Source: Tubiluchus corallicola (lineage: Eukaryota > Priapulida > Priapulimorpha > Priapulimorphida > Tubiluchidae). Taken from it: 64,000 bases of DNA. Numbering within the stretch: position 1 is the first letter of the stretch; each line of letters starts with the position of its first letter. A program made the position numbers and the translations under genes. Where the stretch lies: the NCBI GenBank assembly GCA_030141605.1, contig JAQGDQ010000993.1, forward strand, positions 1 to 64,000, in the 5' to 3' direction. The notes beneath the pieces are model-generated. The model saw only the letters and a list, made by a program, of their open reading frames with translations. It ran no database searches and was not told the origin of the DNA. Shown here piece after piece: positions 1 to 11,778 of the stretch.

Positions 1-787
1 GGTGTAACTTTTTAATAAAACACGTTGTTTATTTATTTATGTTTTAAAAAGTGGTTAATATTTAAATGTGTATGCAGTAAGGGCTAAGCTTCTAGTATTA
101 CTAGATAGAATATGCAACTGTATCATAAAACTGAAAAGCAAACAAACTGCTTTAGGTTGACACTTTGCAGTATTGAGAAGTAGCATAAAAAACTAAGTCA
201 ATTTGGTCTGCACCAAAGCAGATGGCAGGATCTATTACTGTGTACCATACTATAAAGTATAAATCTATATTTGCCTAAAATACTAGAACACCAGCTAGTA
301 CTTTTCCATAATATTTGCAAGATGGCTCAGTAAGCCACAGGTGCATATTATTATCATAAAAGCAATCCTACTGAGAATTGCAAGGATGGCAGTTACACAA
401 TCTCAAGTCAGTAAACAGCCTATGAAAAAATTCCAAGTAATGACACTGGGCCAACACTCATCAGTAGACCCATCAGAAATGTGACCGTAATAAATAAATT
501 AAGAAGCTGAGTGACACACTGTAAATGTAACATACATGTCAATATTGCAATTATACAAAACCGATTGTTTAACCACACAATTTGTAATGTGTTTCATGGG
601 CTGCATGCATTTTACTAACAGGTAATGTGGAAAAAACCATCAGCTACATTACCTGAAAATACTGAACAGCCGAAGAATCGTCAGTCCTCTCTGTAAATAC
701 CGACGGTTTACTACCTTCTCGTCTGAATGGAGATATAGTATTGTGAAACGATCCAAAATCTACAAAATCATAAATAAATCTGAAAAA
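1..787. other. Intergenic, nothing recognised
   Basis: AT-rich sequence without a convincing exon, RNA gene or repeat that I can name. The only ORF (61 codons, minus strand, 644-829) has no recognisable features. Confidence 0.5.
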
Positions 788-1500
788 CTGGTTCATAAAT
801 AAAGTGCTTGAGGTGCAGCTTTTTAGCACTTATTTTGTCATCTCTCATTGCTCTATTTTAGGTGTACAATGCTTCCAACAGGTATTAAACCAGATTAAAC
901 TAAAACATCTAAATTTGAGACCTCAAACCTTATCCTGAATCACCAGTTTTTATCAATTTGGGGACATCTTGACAGTACTTACCATTTGTTTATGGTACAA
1001 GCCCACAGTTAATTAAAATTTGATACAAACTCCAAAGATAAGGAAATACAACCTGTATTCGAACCAGGAACCCGTGGCTTACAAGACCGATACCAGAATA
1101 ATCAATCCACACTGTTTCCGCATAATTATAGTAGTCCATCTGTACGTATAGCTAGTCAATGTTTTAGAATGTGTTCCATTTCCAGGTTGTGTTCAACTAT
1201 TAACATTTCCTGTCCTTGGAGTTTGGTATCAAAATTTAATTTATTGCACCATCAACAGTGATAAGCACTCTCAAAATGTCATCAAATTGATAAAAACTGG
1301 TGATTCCAGGATAAAGTTTGAGGTCTCAAACTTAGATCTTTCTCAGGTTAATACAATTACTGGACAGTAGTTTAATATGGTTGTCCACAGTTTACTGTTA
1401 AGTTTAAAAGCATAAAACAGGGTAATGAGAGATGACAAAATAAGTGCCGAAGGGTTGCACATTATAGTGCTTTATTTATGCACCATAATAGCTTGTTACT
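788..1500. repeat. Inverted pair of SINE-like repeats
   Basis: About 270-300 bases at 788-1060 match, with scattered mismatches, the reverse complement of about 1185-1500. Both arms hold a block around TTTTATCAATTTG and a block reading TTATTTTGTCATCTCTCAT. Between them (about 1060-1130, minus strand) is a tRNA-like stretch with a B-box-like GGTTCGAATAC. This looks like two head-to-head copies of one SINE-like family, or a small fold-back element. Confidence 0.65.
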
Positions 1501-1704
1501 GTTCGTACCATCAAAAACGACAATCTTGACATTAAGATGATAAGTAGGTGATTATTTTACCCATGGAAATTTCAGGCTCCAAATTAATCAAAAAGGAAAA
1601 TCATCTAATTAGTTAGAATCACTTTAATGTGAGCGAACTAACACTGGAAATACTGAAATGGTCGACACCCTACATGGGATAAAGGTTGGAGTGCCATAAT
1701 CACC

Positions 1705-1880
1705 AAGAAACATGGTGACCTAGTGGTTATGATGTTGACCTTATAAGCTAAGGTCACCGGTTCCAATCTAAGCTGTGTTCCAACATTTCAGTTTGTTATC
1801 AACATCTAATTTATTGTGGGTTTGTACCATCATTAATGGAAATCTTGACATTAAGATACCAAATAATTGTTTACTATTGT
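1705..1880 (+). repeat. tRNA-derived SINE-like element
   Basis: The stretch contains an A-box-like TAGTGGTTATGATG, and about 45 bases on a B-box-like CGGTTCCAATC, which is the spacing of a tRNA-type internal promoter. The body (TTTGTTATCAACATCTAAT...CTTGACATTAAGAT) resembles parts of the inverted pair at 788-1540, so it is one family. No intact tRNA fold is evident. Confidence 0.6.
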
Positions 1881-2872
1881 TTACCACTGTATACGATGTT
1901 TCGCTCATTCAGTGGCAAAAAATTGGAAAAAACGGTGCCAAGTTCGTGCAAAAACAAGGATTAAACAAAAGTGGAAGAAAATTCCTCTACTAACACAAGT
2001 GGAAAATCTGAATCAACATCAAACTATATTTACCTTTTTGGGAGGAAAACTTTACAAGGAGACTGTGATCATGAACTGTGAAAAGGTAACCAATGTGTCC
2101 AACCCGACAGCACTCCAAATTCTTGTGAACTGTAAATGATGCTGCAACGGCATCTCCTAAAAATGTTGGGCTATCAGTATGCTGATATGTAACTGGTACT
2201 GCATGTACAGCAATTACATGCACACAGTTTTAGTTCAGAAGTGTTCAGTTGTGACATAGAGCTCATGTGTGAGCACAGTGATAAACTCAAAATTTGCATT
2301 TTAAACTTGAACTTCAACTTAACACTGCACTTTACAAAGACGTACACCTCACACTTTCGCAAAGATGTGCAACATGCTCGTGGGATGCTTGTACTATGTT
2401 CAGTTGTGATATCATCACAAGTTTAGCTCACCTGTCATTAATCAAGTTTTTAACCTACTATTAAAAACAAATTCCCTCGCATTTCTGCGACAATGTATAT
2501 GCAGAGATATGTACTGACATTTTTGGTCGGCTAAGGGTTAATTAATACCTGCAGAACACTGTACACTGTGCACAGCTGTACGAAGATAAATTTGTCTATA
2601 TTTATTATCTACATGTATGTATTGAAATATGAACATATTTATAACTGTACATTTATATAAGCTTAAACTACACATATGCTTTTCACTTTATACCTGATAA
2701 CATAATTATTATATGAGTAATGTTATATTTTTTGTATTAAAAATGTGGAGCTCGTTGTTAAATGTTTAGGTATTTGGTTTTTCTGTCGTGCATTTTTATT
2801 ACTATTAATAAGAGATTCATTAGCCTGGTAGTCTGCAATAAAATAACCACGTCATGTAGACTGCCAGTATTC
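1881..2872. other. Intergenic, nothing recognised
   Basis: AT-rich sequence. Short ORFs of 60-90 codons here overlap one another on both strands and show no family features. Confidence 0.5.
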
Positions 2873-3895
2873 TCTTCTCTTCTCTTCTCTTCTCTTCTCT
2901 TCTCTTCTCTTCTCTTCTCTTCTCTTCTCTTCTCTTCTCTTCTCTTCTCTTCTCTTCTCTTCTCTTCTCTTCTCTTCTCTTCTCTTCTCTTCTCTTCTCT
3001 TCTCTTCTCTTCTCTTCTCTCTTCTCTTCTCTTCTCTTCTCTTCTCTTCTCTTCTCTTCTCTTCTCTCTTCTCTTCTCTTCTCTTCTCGTCTCTTCTCTT
3101 CTCGTTCTCTTCTCTTCTCGTTCTCTTCTCCTTCTCTTCTCGTTCTCTCTTCTTCTCGTTCTCTTCTCTTCTCGTTCTCTCTTCTTCTCGTTCTCTTCTC
3201 TTCTCTTCTCTTCTCTTCTCTTCTCTTCTCTTCTCTTCTCTTCTCTTCTTCTTCTCTTCTCTTCTCTTCTCTTCTCTTCTCTTCTTCTCTTCTCTTCTTC
3301 TTCTTCTTCTTCTTCTTCTTCTTCTTCTTCTTCTTCTTCTTCTCTTCTCTTCTCTTCTTCTTCTCTTCTCTTCTCTTCTTCTTCTCTTCTCTTCTTCTCT
3401 TCTTCTTCTCTTCTCTTTCACTTTCTTGTTCCTTCTCTTCTCGTTCTCTTCTTCTCTTCTCGTTCTTCTTCGTTCTCTTCGTTCTCTTTTCTTCTCGTTC
3501 TTCCTTCTCTTCTCTTCTTCTTCTTCTTCTTCTTCTTCTTCTTCTCTTCTCTTCTCTTCTCTTCTCTTCTCTTCTCTTCTCCTCTTCTTCTTCTCTTCTC
3601 TTCTCTTCTCTTCTTCTTTCTTCTTCTCTTCTCTTCTCTTCTCCTTCTCGTTCTCTTCTCGTTCTCCTCTTCTCTTCTCTTCTCGTTCTCGTCTCGTCTC
3701 TTCTCTTCTCTTCTCTTCTCTTCTCTCCTCTTCTCTTCTCTTCTCTTCTCTTCTCTTCTCTTCTCTTCTCTTCTCTTCTCTTCTCTTCTCTTCTCTTCTC
3801 TTCTCTTCTCTTCTCTTCTCTTCTCTTCTCTTCTCGTTCTCCTTCTCGTCTCTTCCCTTCTTTTCTCTTCTTTTCTCTTCTCGTCTCTTCTCTTT
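2873..3895. repeat. (TTCTC)n / (TTC)n microsatellite
   Basis: About 1 kb of pure pyrimidine. The TTCTC pentamer is almost uninterrupted at 2873-3020 and about 3720-3835; between them it is broken by TTC runs and CGT interruptions. Long ORFs on both strands (nearly 400 codons each) are by-products of the repeat and are not genes. The opposite strand is all purine, so triplex (H-DNA) formation is possible. Confidence 0.97.
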
Positions 3896-4560
3896 TCCAG
3901 TCAGATTTGTTACCATCTCTGTAACAATATTTATATAATACGTTCTGGCAGATTTCGCTAATTTTTTATACCACGATCTTTCACAGTCATTGTTGATTTG
4001 CAGTCTTAGTATTTCTGATGTTAATCTGCCCAGTTTACCCATTATAAATTTCTATAAAATGCGAATCTCTTATAATTTACTATTTTTGCCTCCCCTTCCT
4101 CCACTATCGTCTCCTCTCCACTTCTCTGCTCCCCTTCTCCTCGTCTCCTTTCCCTCCCATCTCCTCTTCTATTGCTTGATTACATTCTATTCTACTTCTG
4201 CTTTTGTATTTCTGTTTTTTCTAGCCTAATCTAATCTGATGTACGGTAATCCTTTAGTCTTCAACAGGTGGACTTGATGCATTTGTGGTCAATAGGAAAC
4301 CGCCAGTCGTGTGTTGCTTTTGGCTTTTAATTTACAATTTGCAGCTCACGGTAAAATTTAGGCACACAATTTTGCACCTGCGGGGCTTCTGCCTGTCCCA
4401 GCACCAGCGCTGAATACAAAATCCATATCTTTAATACCTAACAAACAAATACATGCAAATGTTTTCGAAAGTGTATACTTCGCAGCATTCTGCTTTGCAA
4501 CTTTTTGTTAGATTAGCTGCTTTGGTAACATTAGCTACGGGGCACTATTAACACAGTTTG
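3896..4560. other. Intergenic, nothing recognised
   Basis: Pyrimidine-rich at 4085-4180, which is probably decayed edge of the neighbouring array. No gene seen. Confidence 0.5.
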
Positions 4561-4567
4561 TGCCCAC

Positions 4568-4875
4568 CAGCATTTCGTGCCACGATTGTATTAATTCATG
4601 GCCAGCATTTCGTGTGCACGATTGTATTAATTTGTGGCCAGCATTTCGTGTGCACGATTGTATTAATTCATGGCCAGCATTTCGTGTGCACAATTGTATT
4701 AATTTGTGGCCAGCATTTCGTGTGCACGATTGTATTAACTCGTGCCCAGCATTTCGTGCACACGATTGTATTAATTCATGGCCAGCATTTCGTGCCACGA
4801 TTGTATTAACTGGTGGCCAGTATTTCGTGCACACGATTGTATTAATTCATGGCCAGCATTTCATGTACATGGATT
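4568..4875. repeat. 36-base minisatellite, about 8 copies
   Basis: Tandem units containing GGCCAGCATTTCGTG followed by CACGATTGTATTAA. Units differ by a few substitutions (TTCATGG, TTTGTGG or CTCGTGC before the core), and two are shorter. It lies downstream of the serine hydrolase gene. Confidence 0.93.
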
Positions 4876-4998
4876 ACACAAATTAAACATTTTTTCATCA
4901 TGTGCCTTCGGGGGTTCCGTACAGAATAAAAGATTGGGGAGGTGTTTGTATAATCTTTTTTCATCAGGCATTTGCAAAATTTGATATAATAATTGATG

Positions 4999-5004
4999 TT
5001 TATT
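4999..5004 (-). promoter_or_regulatory. Candidate poly(A) signal of the hydrolase gene
   Basis: AATAAA on the minus strand about 190 bases beyond the stop codon at 5193. It would give a short 3' UTR ending near 4980. Confidence 0.45.
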
Positions 5005-5192
5005 AACAGAATACATATAACTGTATTATAATTTTGAATCTAACCCTTGTTAGACTCAGATATTTCTAATGACGTCACTCTAAGGGAAGAGTTTAACTTC
5101 TGTGCCTAAGATTTATGCCTTAGTATTTTCAGGCATGAATATGCTTGCATATATAAACCGCATTATTACAAGTGAATCAGCTTTACCATGAT

Positions 5193-6076
5193 TTATACAA
5201 AGAAAATGATGAAAATCATTGTTGATAGTAAGTGAATCATCAAGAATAGGTCACAAAGTGGCTTCAAACAACTCGCCTTTCCTTCAGTGGTTAAAGGTGG
5301 ACATGTGGTTAAGGGTTGGCATGTTGTTGTAGTTGTAGTGGTTGGATCAGGAAGATCTTTGATAAATATGGGAGGCATTTCGGGACTTATCCAAGGTATC
5401 ACTACTGAGGTGATTGTTTCTGGATCCTGTTTATCTTGTGGTAAAAATTGCAATGCCGTGTTAAACTTTTGAGTAGTTTTGCTGCTATAAAACCACATGG
5501 GACCGTAAAACTTAATGGTAAAGGCATCTCGTATGTCCAGTGGTTTAAGATACCCTGTCCCAAGACCAAGTTTGAAATGGAGTTTCTCCTTTTTCTCGTC
5601 ATACGTGATCTCCACAATGCCGCCAAAATAATGTCTGTAATTTCCGACGTAATCGTCATGTGGTCTTTGGTCATTTGTGTTTTTCAAAAACTCTTTCTGT
5701 TCTGAGCGTGTGTATGTATTAAAGATTTCGCTTGTTGGTAGATCCACGTGAGGCAAGTCCATATTCACAACCGGGGGTTCATTTTGAGAATTGGTTGCTG
5801 CTTGGTTCATACGCGACCGGTCCATGCGTGCATCTCCAGAAGGATTTTGCATCGTCCATGGTTCAGGAAATGAACACGCTGTTGAGTCATTAAGCCAAGG
5901 TTCCAAGTCAAGTAACAAATCTAAGCCACGAAATACAGCAATTTGTATCGCTTTTACATTCGCTTGATCAGTTGGTCCGTTGTTTGCAACGATAATGCCC
6001 ATTTTCACATCCCGTGCTAACCACATCTGTGTATTGTATCCCACTAGTGCTCCCCCATGGCTGTGAACACGATGGC
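5193..6076 (-). CDS. Serine hydrolase (beta-lactamase fold), exon E5 (last)
   Basis: Last coding exon of a beta-lactamase/penicillin-binding-protein-like serine hydrolase (PF00144 type; relatives include animal LACTB-like proteins and the oyster shell protein gigasin-6). The acceptor TTTTCAG precedes 6076, and the phase matches exon E4, giving YRG-HRVHSHGGALVGY. HGG is the third active-site motif, standing where KTG is in beta-lactamases. It is followed by a beta-rich C-terminal domain like DUF3471 (about residues 120-240 of this exon, with YVGNY). A Thr-rich stalk of seven threonines then leads to a hydrophobic tail ending in IFIIFFV, which resembles a GPI-attachment signal, so a cell-surface enzyme is inferred. 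The substrate is unknown. The right-arm counterpart lies outside the window. Confidence 0.88.
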
Positions 6077-6675
<599 letters not shown>

Positions 6676-6935
6676 CTCTGTATGTTCCAGTAAAGAAACC
6701 AAGGGCATAAGCAGCGTTTGTAACCGTTACTGGGTAAATTGGTTCTCCCATGAAGCCCGTCAAACTGAAAGGCAGTTGTTGATGTTCTTTATGAATGGTC
6801 AAAAACAGGTCTGGTCTAATTAGTGGTGGTCCACCGGTAGGATTGCTGCCGTAGCCAAGGTGGAAGCGAATCCAGTTAGCCATGTCTGGCATGGTCGTGC
6901 ACAAGGCTCCAGCAGCCTCAGTCGGGTGTGAGATT
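6676..6935 (-). CDS. Serine hydrolase (beta-lactamase fold), exon E4
   Basis: Internal exon of the minus-strand hydrolase gene. The acceptor TTTTATAATAG ends at 6936, and the donor is AGAG/GTTAAA after 6676. It enters in phase 2 from exon E3 (9343-9615) and leaves in phase 1 into E5, so both joins keep frame. The peptide ISHPTEAAGALCTTMPDM then NWIRFHLG is the family segment after the YxN motif, usually PAGG...S..DMAKW..FHL. The final ALGFFTGTYR leads into the HGG motif of E5. Present only on the left, because its mirror would lie beyond 64000. Confidence 0.88.
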
Positions 6936-6965
6936 CTATTATAAAACAAATAAATATATTATTAA

Positions 6966-7329
6966 CAGGGGCTTATCAAAACTTTACGACGCCCTAGGCT
7001 GATAATTCTGCCCCGCCCATCTCTATTGTGAATTTATTGTTGCTTATGTAACGATCACATTAATCAACTACTTGTGGTGTACTAGAAACACTATTAACCT
7101 AGTTTCTACGTCGTCATTATTACTTACATGTATTTGTATAGTGCTTATATTCAAGTAGGCTGCGCAACTGCTTATTGTGTAGTACCTTGCACCTGTTCGT
7201 TATGTGGCACTTATGTAAAAGCTGTGTTCAAGAACTGCCTGTGGTGTGTCATGAAATATGCGAAGAGAATAAGGATTTTTTGGCGTCCTAGGCTATAGCC
7301 TAGATAGCCTATTGGTTAATACGTCCCTG
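6966..7329. mobile_element. Candidate hAT-like MITE, 364 bases
   Basis: Begins CAGGGGCTTATCAA and ends, read on the other strand, CAGGGACGTATTAACC. Both ends carry CCTAGGC/GACGCC blocks a little further in. CAGGG ends suggest a non-autonomous hAT-type element. The flanking 8-mers ATTATTAA and ATAATCAA agree at six of eight positions, so a target duplication is possible but not clean. It sits in the intron before exon E4. Confidence 0.5.
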
Positions 7330-7771
7330 ATAATCAATGAATAGAGTCTGCTTGACATTGGATGCTGCGTGGTTTGCTGGTGCTAGGCGTGTTGCAGTCG
7401 AAAGATCTTTAGTAAAAATCCAGGCATAGTCGGTCAGTCACTCTCTTTCAAGGTGTTTGTCTTTCGGCCAAGTTTGATTTAGGAAAATCATGCGAATCAT
7501 TCCAGCAACCTAACCTTGCTTTTTCATTAACGTAGCTTTCGACTAAACAGTGTTAATATTATACACACCGGTTTTCTAACAAATTTTGTAATTCGTCAAA
7601 GTGGTTTCGCATGATACCAGAAAATACATTTGCTGGCATAGGTTTATTACTTGTGTACAATATTTCGGTAATTTCGACTAAATTATGCAATTCGTCAAAA
7701 CAGTGTCACGTGATCAGTCAGCAGCATTGTTCATGGCAGCCTACAGGTACAGTTGTTATACAGTGTAATGT
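7330..7771. other. Intron sequence, nothing recognised
   Basis: Part of the large intron between hydrolase exons E3 and E4. No coding or repeat signal that I can name. Confidence 0.5.
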
Positions 7772-7871
7772 GCAGGGCCGGATTAAGAGGGGCCCAAGGG
7801 GCGTGGGCCCTGGGCCCCTCCCTTCCAAGCGGGGCCCAGACCTCCCACATGCTTAATAAAGCACTGGTAAT
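7772..7871 (+). mobile_element. End of a CAGGG-type DNA transposon (fragment)
   Basis: CAGGGCCGGATTAAGAGG followed by a GC-rich, GGGCCC-rich stretch, unlike the AT-rich surroundings. The end resembles the termini of the 364-base element at 6966-7329 (CAGGG..TTA). No matching opposite end is seen; it abuts the fold-back element at 7872. Confidence 0.4.
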
Positions 7872-9274
7872 AAAATATTGAAAACTACAATAGCTTTTTT
7901 TAGATCAAAGCTTAGATTAAATAATAATTACCTCGGATACCTGTATTTCGTTAAACTTTCAAAACTACGCGCAGCTCAGTGAATCTACTAAGATTGGCAG
8001 CCGCACCTCTTTGTCACATTCGCGTGGCCGACAAATAGAAGGCGGTACAGTGATAACCATGATCATGAACTGTTGTGTTAGTTTCTGACGTCATACTGTT
8101 CCCCACTACATCTGGTGTTAGAATTAACTTCTTTCAGGGAGCTTTTCCTTTGTTTATTTTATTCGGGAAAAGAAAACTTATTCTTTAGTACGTTTAGGTG
8201 TTAAAGCGGTTTTCATTAAAAATAATGCATGTAAGTATAATCGTCATTTTCGACATTCGTTATTTTGGATGAGTTTCACAAACACGTGTAATCTTGTCTT
8301 TTTAAAGGAAGACCGGGCTATTGTTTAGACTCAATCTCATTTTAATTTACTATGCAAAATCTACATTTTCTTGCTTATAACAATTGTTCCTTATATTTGA
8401 ATAATTAGCTTAGAAAGTTAATTAACGCCGACCGAACACAGCTATTGCTTACAGTAAAGAGAAGATGATAATTGTATGATTAGTATTAGTAGTTCAGTAA
8501 TGAAACGACTCTATGAAGGGGATATGAGAGATATGTAGAAATGAAGCCATGATTTTAGGTGCGGCTGTCATGTGACTGAGTTCCATATATGGACATTGCC
8601 CGTCTGAATTGTCAGACTAGCAACAATTATAACGCATGCGCTGTGAGTCCAAAAAGCTGAAGGAAGCCAAGTGGAATGAGAGATCAGATCACGGGGAATC
8701 TCGAGGAAGCAGGAACAGATCTTGGGCGGTTTGGCAGAGCTATGATATGTATTTTACCATGTAATATATTATTGTGAAATAAATGTGTTAGTCGCTCATC
8801 AATCCAGATCTTATAGCTTTGTCACCACCTCACGTCAATAAACGGCTGCGGCCTCCTCAATAATCCACCAACAAGTACTACCACTATACGACACAGCTCA
8901 TAAACATAACTTATAAACTTTACTCTTACGTCAGAAGCTAACCACAGTTTGTGCAATGGCAGGCGTCTTCCCGTGCGCGTCAAGCACATTTGCATAAGTG
9001 TTACAGTACTGTTTAAACGCGTGATGTCACGAAAAATGGGCTTTACATCGTATGACGCCAGAAACTAGCACTACAGTTCGTAATCATGGTTATCCCGCTG
9101 CCGCCTTCTATTTCTCGGCCACGCGAATGTGACAAAAAGGCGTCGTTGCCAGTCTTAGTAGATTCACTGAGCTGTGCGTAGCTTTGAAAGTTTAACGAAA
9201 TTTCAGTATCCGAGGTAATTATTATTTAATCTAAGCTTTGATTTAATAAAAGCTATTGTAGTTTTCAATATTTT
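7872..9274. mobile_element. Fold-back element with ~226-base terminal inverted repeats
   Basis: Bases 7872-8097 match the reverse complement of 9049-9274 at roughly 85-90%, beginning AAAATATTGAAAACTACAA at both ends. The 950-base interior codes for nothing recognisable. It includes TGTCATGTGACTGAG at 8568 and an AATAAA near 8779, a possible solo-LTR-like insert, but this is weak. The element lies in the hydrolase intron. Its right-arm copy starts at 62779 and is cut by the window end. Confidence 0.75.
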
Positions 9275-9342
9275 AGAGCATTCTTTATTCTGAACTCATC
9301 TTTACACAATCATCTGGTTTTCCATTAACTACATCTACTTAC

Positions 9343-9615
9343 TTAACTGCTTCATCGTGATGCCGAATAAAGCTGTCATTCTTACGAATGTACATATGAG
9401 GTTTGACTGTCATGTTCCAATCCTGAAAAGATGGATTCATCCATGCACCTGAATTCATTTTGAGTGGCTTCAACAGGCGGTCCTCAACAAGCTCTTCGTA
9501 TGTTTTACCTGAACCGTCTAGGGCTTCAGCGATGCGTCCCGCCAGCATGTAATAGTTGTTACTGTAGATGAAATCTGTCCTAAATGGTACTACTTCTTCC
9601 AAATATTGCAAACTA
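9343..9615 (-). CDS. Serine hydrolase (beta-lactamase fold), exon E3, left copy
   Basis: Internal exon with acceptor CCGATTTAG and a consensus donor TTAA/GTAAGT. It joins E2 in phase 2 (LAS-SLQYLEEVVPFRTDF) and E4 in phase 2 (HHDEAVK-ISHP). Y-S-N in FIYSNNYYMLAGR is the second catalytic motif (YxN) of class C beta-lactamase-like enzymes; its Tyr normally acts as general base. Next comes the helical YEELVEDRLLKPLKMNSG segment typical of the family. There is no in-frame stop. Confidence 0.9.
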
Positions 9616-10003
9616 CTAAATCGGTATAAAACAAATCAAGAGTTGTAATTAATTGTGAACTAAATTAGATAATTAATCAGTGCTGTTATATCGAACCAAA
9701 GTCATGTTAAGAATCTCCAAGTATAGTAATTAATGGAAGATGGTACCCAATGGCTTTGGAAGAGGGAAAGATTTTTCGGGAAGCATAATTTTATTAGTTT
9801 TTGTTATTGCATGCTCTTGGTCATGCCATACTTAGATGGGCAACTATAACTTTCTAGAAATGGTGTGCACAGCAAATAAGCATGGTACCACATCAGCAGA
9901 ACCCGGTCCAATAATAAAAGCTTTGGACAGCTTCAAGAAATAACTCCTGAGCATAGCAACAACGTTGAAAGTCGACATTATGAACATGTGGCGTTGCTGT
10001 TCC
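9616..10003. other. Intron sequence beside the 29-base minisatellite
   Basis: Unique AT-rich intron between E2 and E3. It differs from its right-arm partner (62050-62437) by a few substitutions, for example in GGTATAAAAC against GGTAAAAAAC. Confidence 0.6.
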
Positions 10004-11609
10004 TATTGTTTTACCCATTGATGTCATCTACCCATTGTTTTACCCATTGATGTCATCTATCCATTGTTTTACCCATTGATGTCGTCTACCCATTGTTTTA
10101 CCCATTGATGTCATCTACCCATTGTTTTACCCATTGATGTCATCTACCCATTGTTTTACCGGTTGATGTCATCTACCCATTGTTTTACCCATTGATGTCA
10201 TCTACCCATTGTTTTACCCATTGATGTCATCTACCCATTGTTTTACCCGTTGATGTCATCTACCCATTGTTTTACCCATTGATGTCATCTACCCATTGTT
10301 TTACCCGTTGATGTCATCTATCCATTGTTTTACCCGTTGATGTCATCTACCCATTGTTTTACCCATTGATGTCGTCTACCCATTGTTTTACCCATTGATG
10401 TCATCTACCCATTGTTTTACCCATTGATGTCATCTACCCATTGTTTTACCGGTTGATGTCATCTACCCATTGTTTTACCCATTGATGTCATCTACCCATT
10501 GTTTTACCGGTTGATGTCATCTACCCATTGTTTTACCGGTTGATGTCATCTACCCATTGTTTTGCCCATTGATGTCATCTACCCATTGTTTTACCCATTG
10601 ATGTCGTCTATCCATTGTTTTACCCATTGATGTCATCTACCCATTGTTTCACCCATTGATGTCATCTACCCATTGTTTTACCCATTGATGTCATCTATCC
10701 ATTGTTTTACCGGTTGATGTCATCTACCCATTGTTTTACCCCTTGATGTCATCTACCCATTGTTTTACCAATTGATGTCATCTACCCATTGTTTTACCCC
10801 TTGATGTCATCTACCCATTGTTTTACCCATTGATGTCATCTACCCATTGTTTTACCCATTGATGTCATCTACCCATTGTTTTACCCATTGATGTCATCTA
10901 CCCATTGTTTTACCCATTGATGTCATCTACCCATTGTTTTACCCATTGATGTCATCTACCCATTGTTTTACCCATTGATGTCATCTACCCATTGTTTTAC
11001 CCATTGATGTCATCTACCCATTGTTTTACCCATTGATGTCATCTACCCATTGTTTTACCCCTTGATGTCATCTACCCATTGTTTTACCCATTGATGTCAT
11101 CTACCCATTGTTTTACCCATTGATGTCATCTACCCATTGTTTTACCCATTGATGTCATCTACCCATTGTTTTACCCATTGATGTCATCTACCCATTGTTT
11201 TACCCATTGATGTCATCTACCCATTGTTTTACCCATTGATGTCATCTACCCATTGTTTTACCCATTGATGTCATCTACCCATTGTTTTACCATTGATGTC
11301 ATCTACCCATTGTTTTACCATTGATGTCATCTACCCATTGTTTTACCCATTGATGTCATCTACCCATTGTTTTACCCATTGATGTCATCTACCCATTGTT
11401 TTACCCATTGATGTCATCTCCCATTGTTTTACCGTTGATGTCATCTACCCATTGTTTTACCCATTGATGTCATCTACCCATTGTTTTACCCATTGATGTC
11501 ATCTACCCATTGTTTTACCCATTGATGTCATCTACCCATTGTTTTACCCATTGATGTCATCTACCCATTGTTTTACCCATTGATGTCATCTACCCATTGT
11601 TTTACCCAT
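10004..11609. repeat. 29-base minisatellite, about 55 copies, left arm
   Basis: Tandem array of a 29-base unit, TACCCATTGTTTTACCCATT plus GATGTCATC, filling most of the intron between hydrolase exons E2 and E3. Variant units (CCGGTTG, CCCGTTG, CCCCTTG, GTCGTC, and single deletions near 11291-11430) occur in the same order in the mirror array at 60444-62049, and the arrays are the same length. Confidence 0.97.
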
Positions 11610-11778
11610 CTAGCACTGGTCATATGCTCTCAAATAGTTTTCTAAATTTAACTGTCAGAAACAATTTGCTTATTATAGAGTAATGCAATAGACAATTTGC
11701 TTATTATGTCTAATGGGTAATTTTGAACTATATTCCAAACTAATGTACGGTCTAAGAATAGCCCTACTTTTCTTATAC

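Noticed and set aside
2762-4042. ORFs of about 400 codons on both strands
   Set aside because: They are translations of the TTCTC/GAGAA array (SLLFSSLL and REEKRREE repeats), with no coding signal outside it.
5287-5705. Plus-strand ORFs inside hydrolase exon E5
   Set aside because: Shadows of the well-supported minus-strand exon.
10004-11609. CRISPR-like regular spacing of the 29-base repeat
   Set aside because: The repeats are directly adjacent without unique spacers, in an animal intron; it is a minisatellite.
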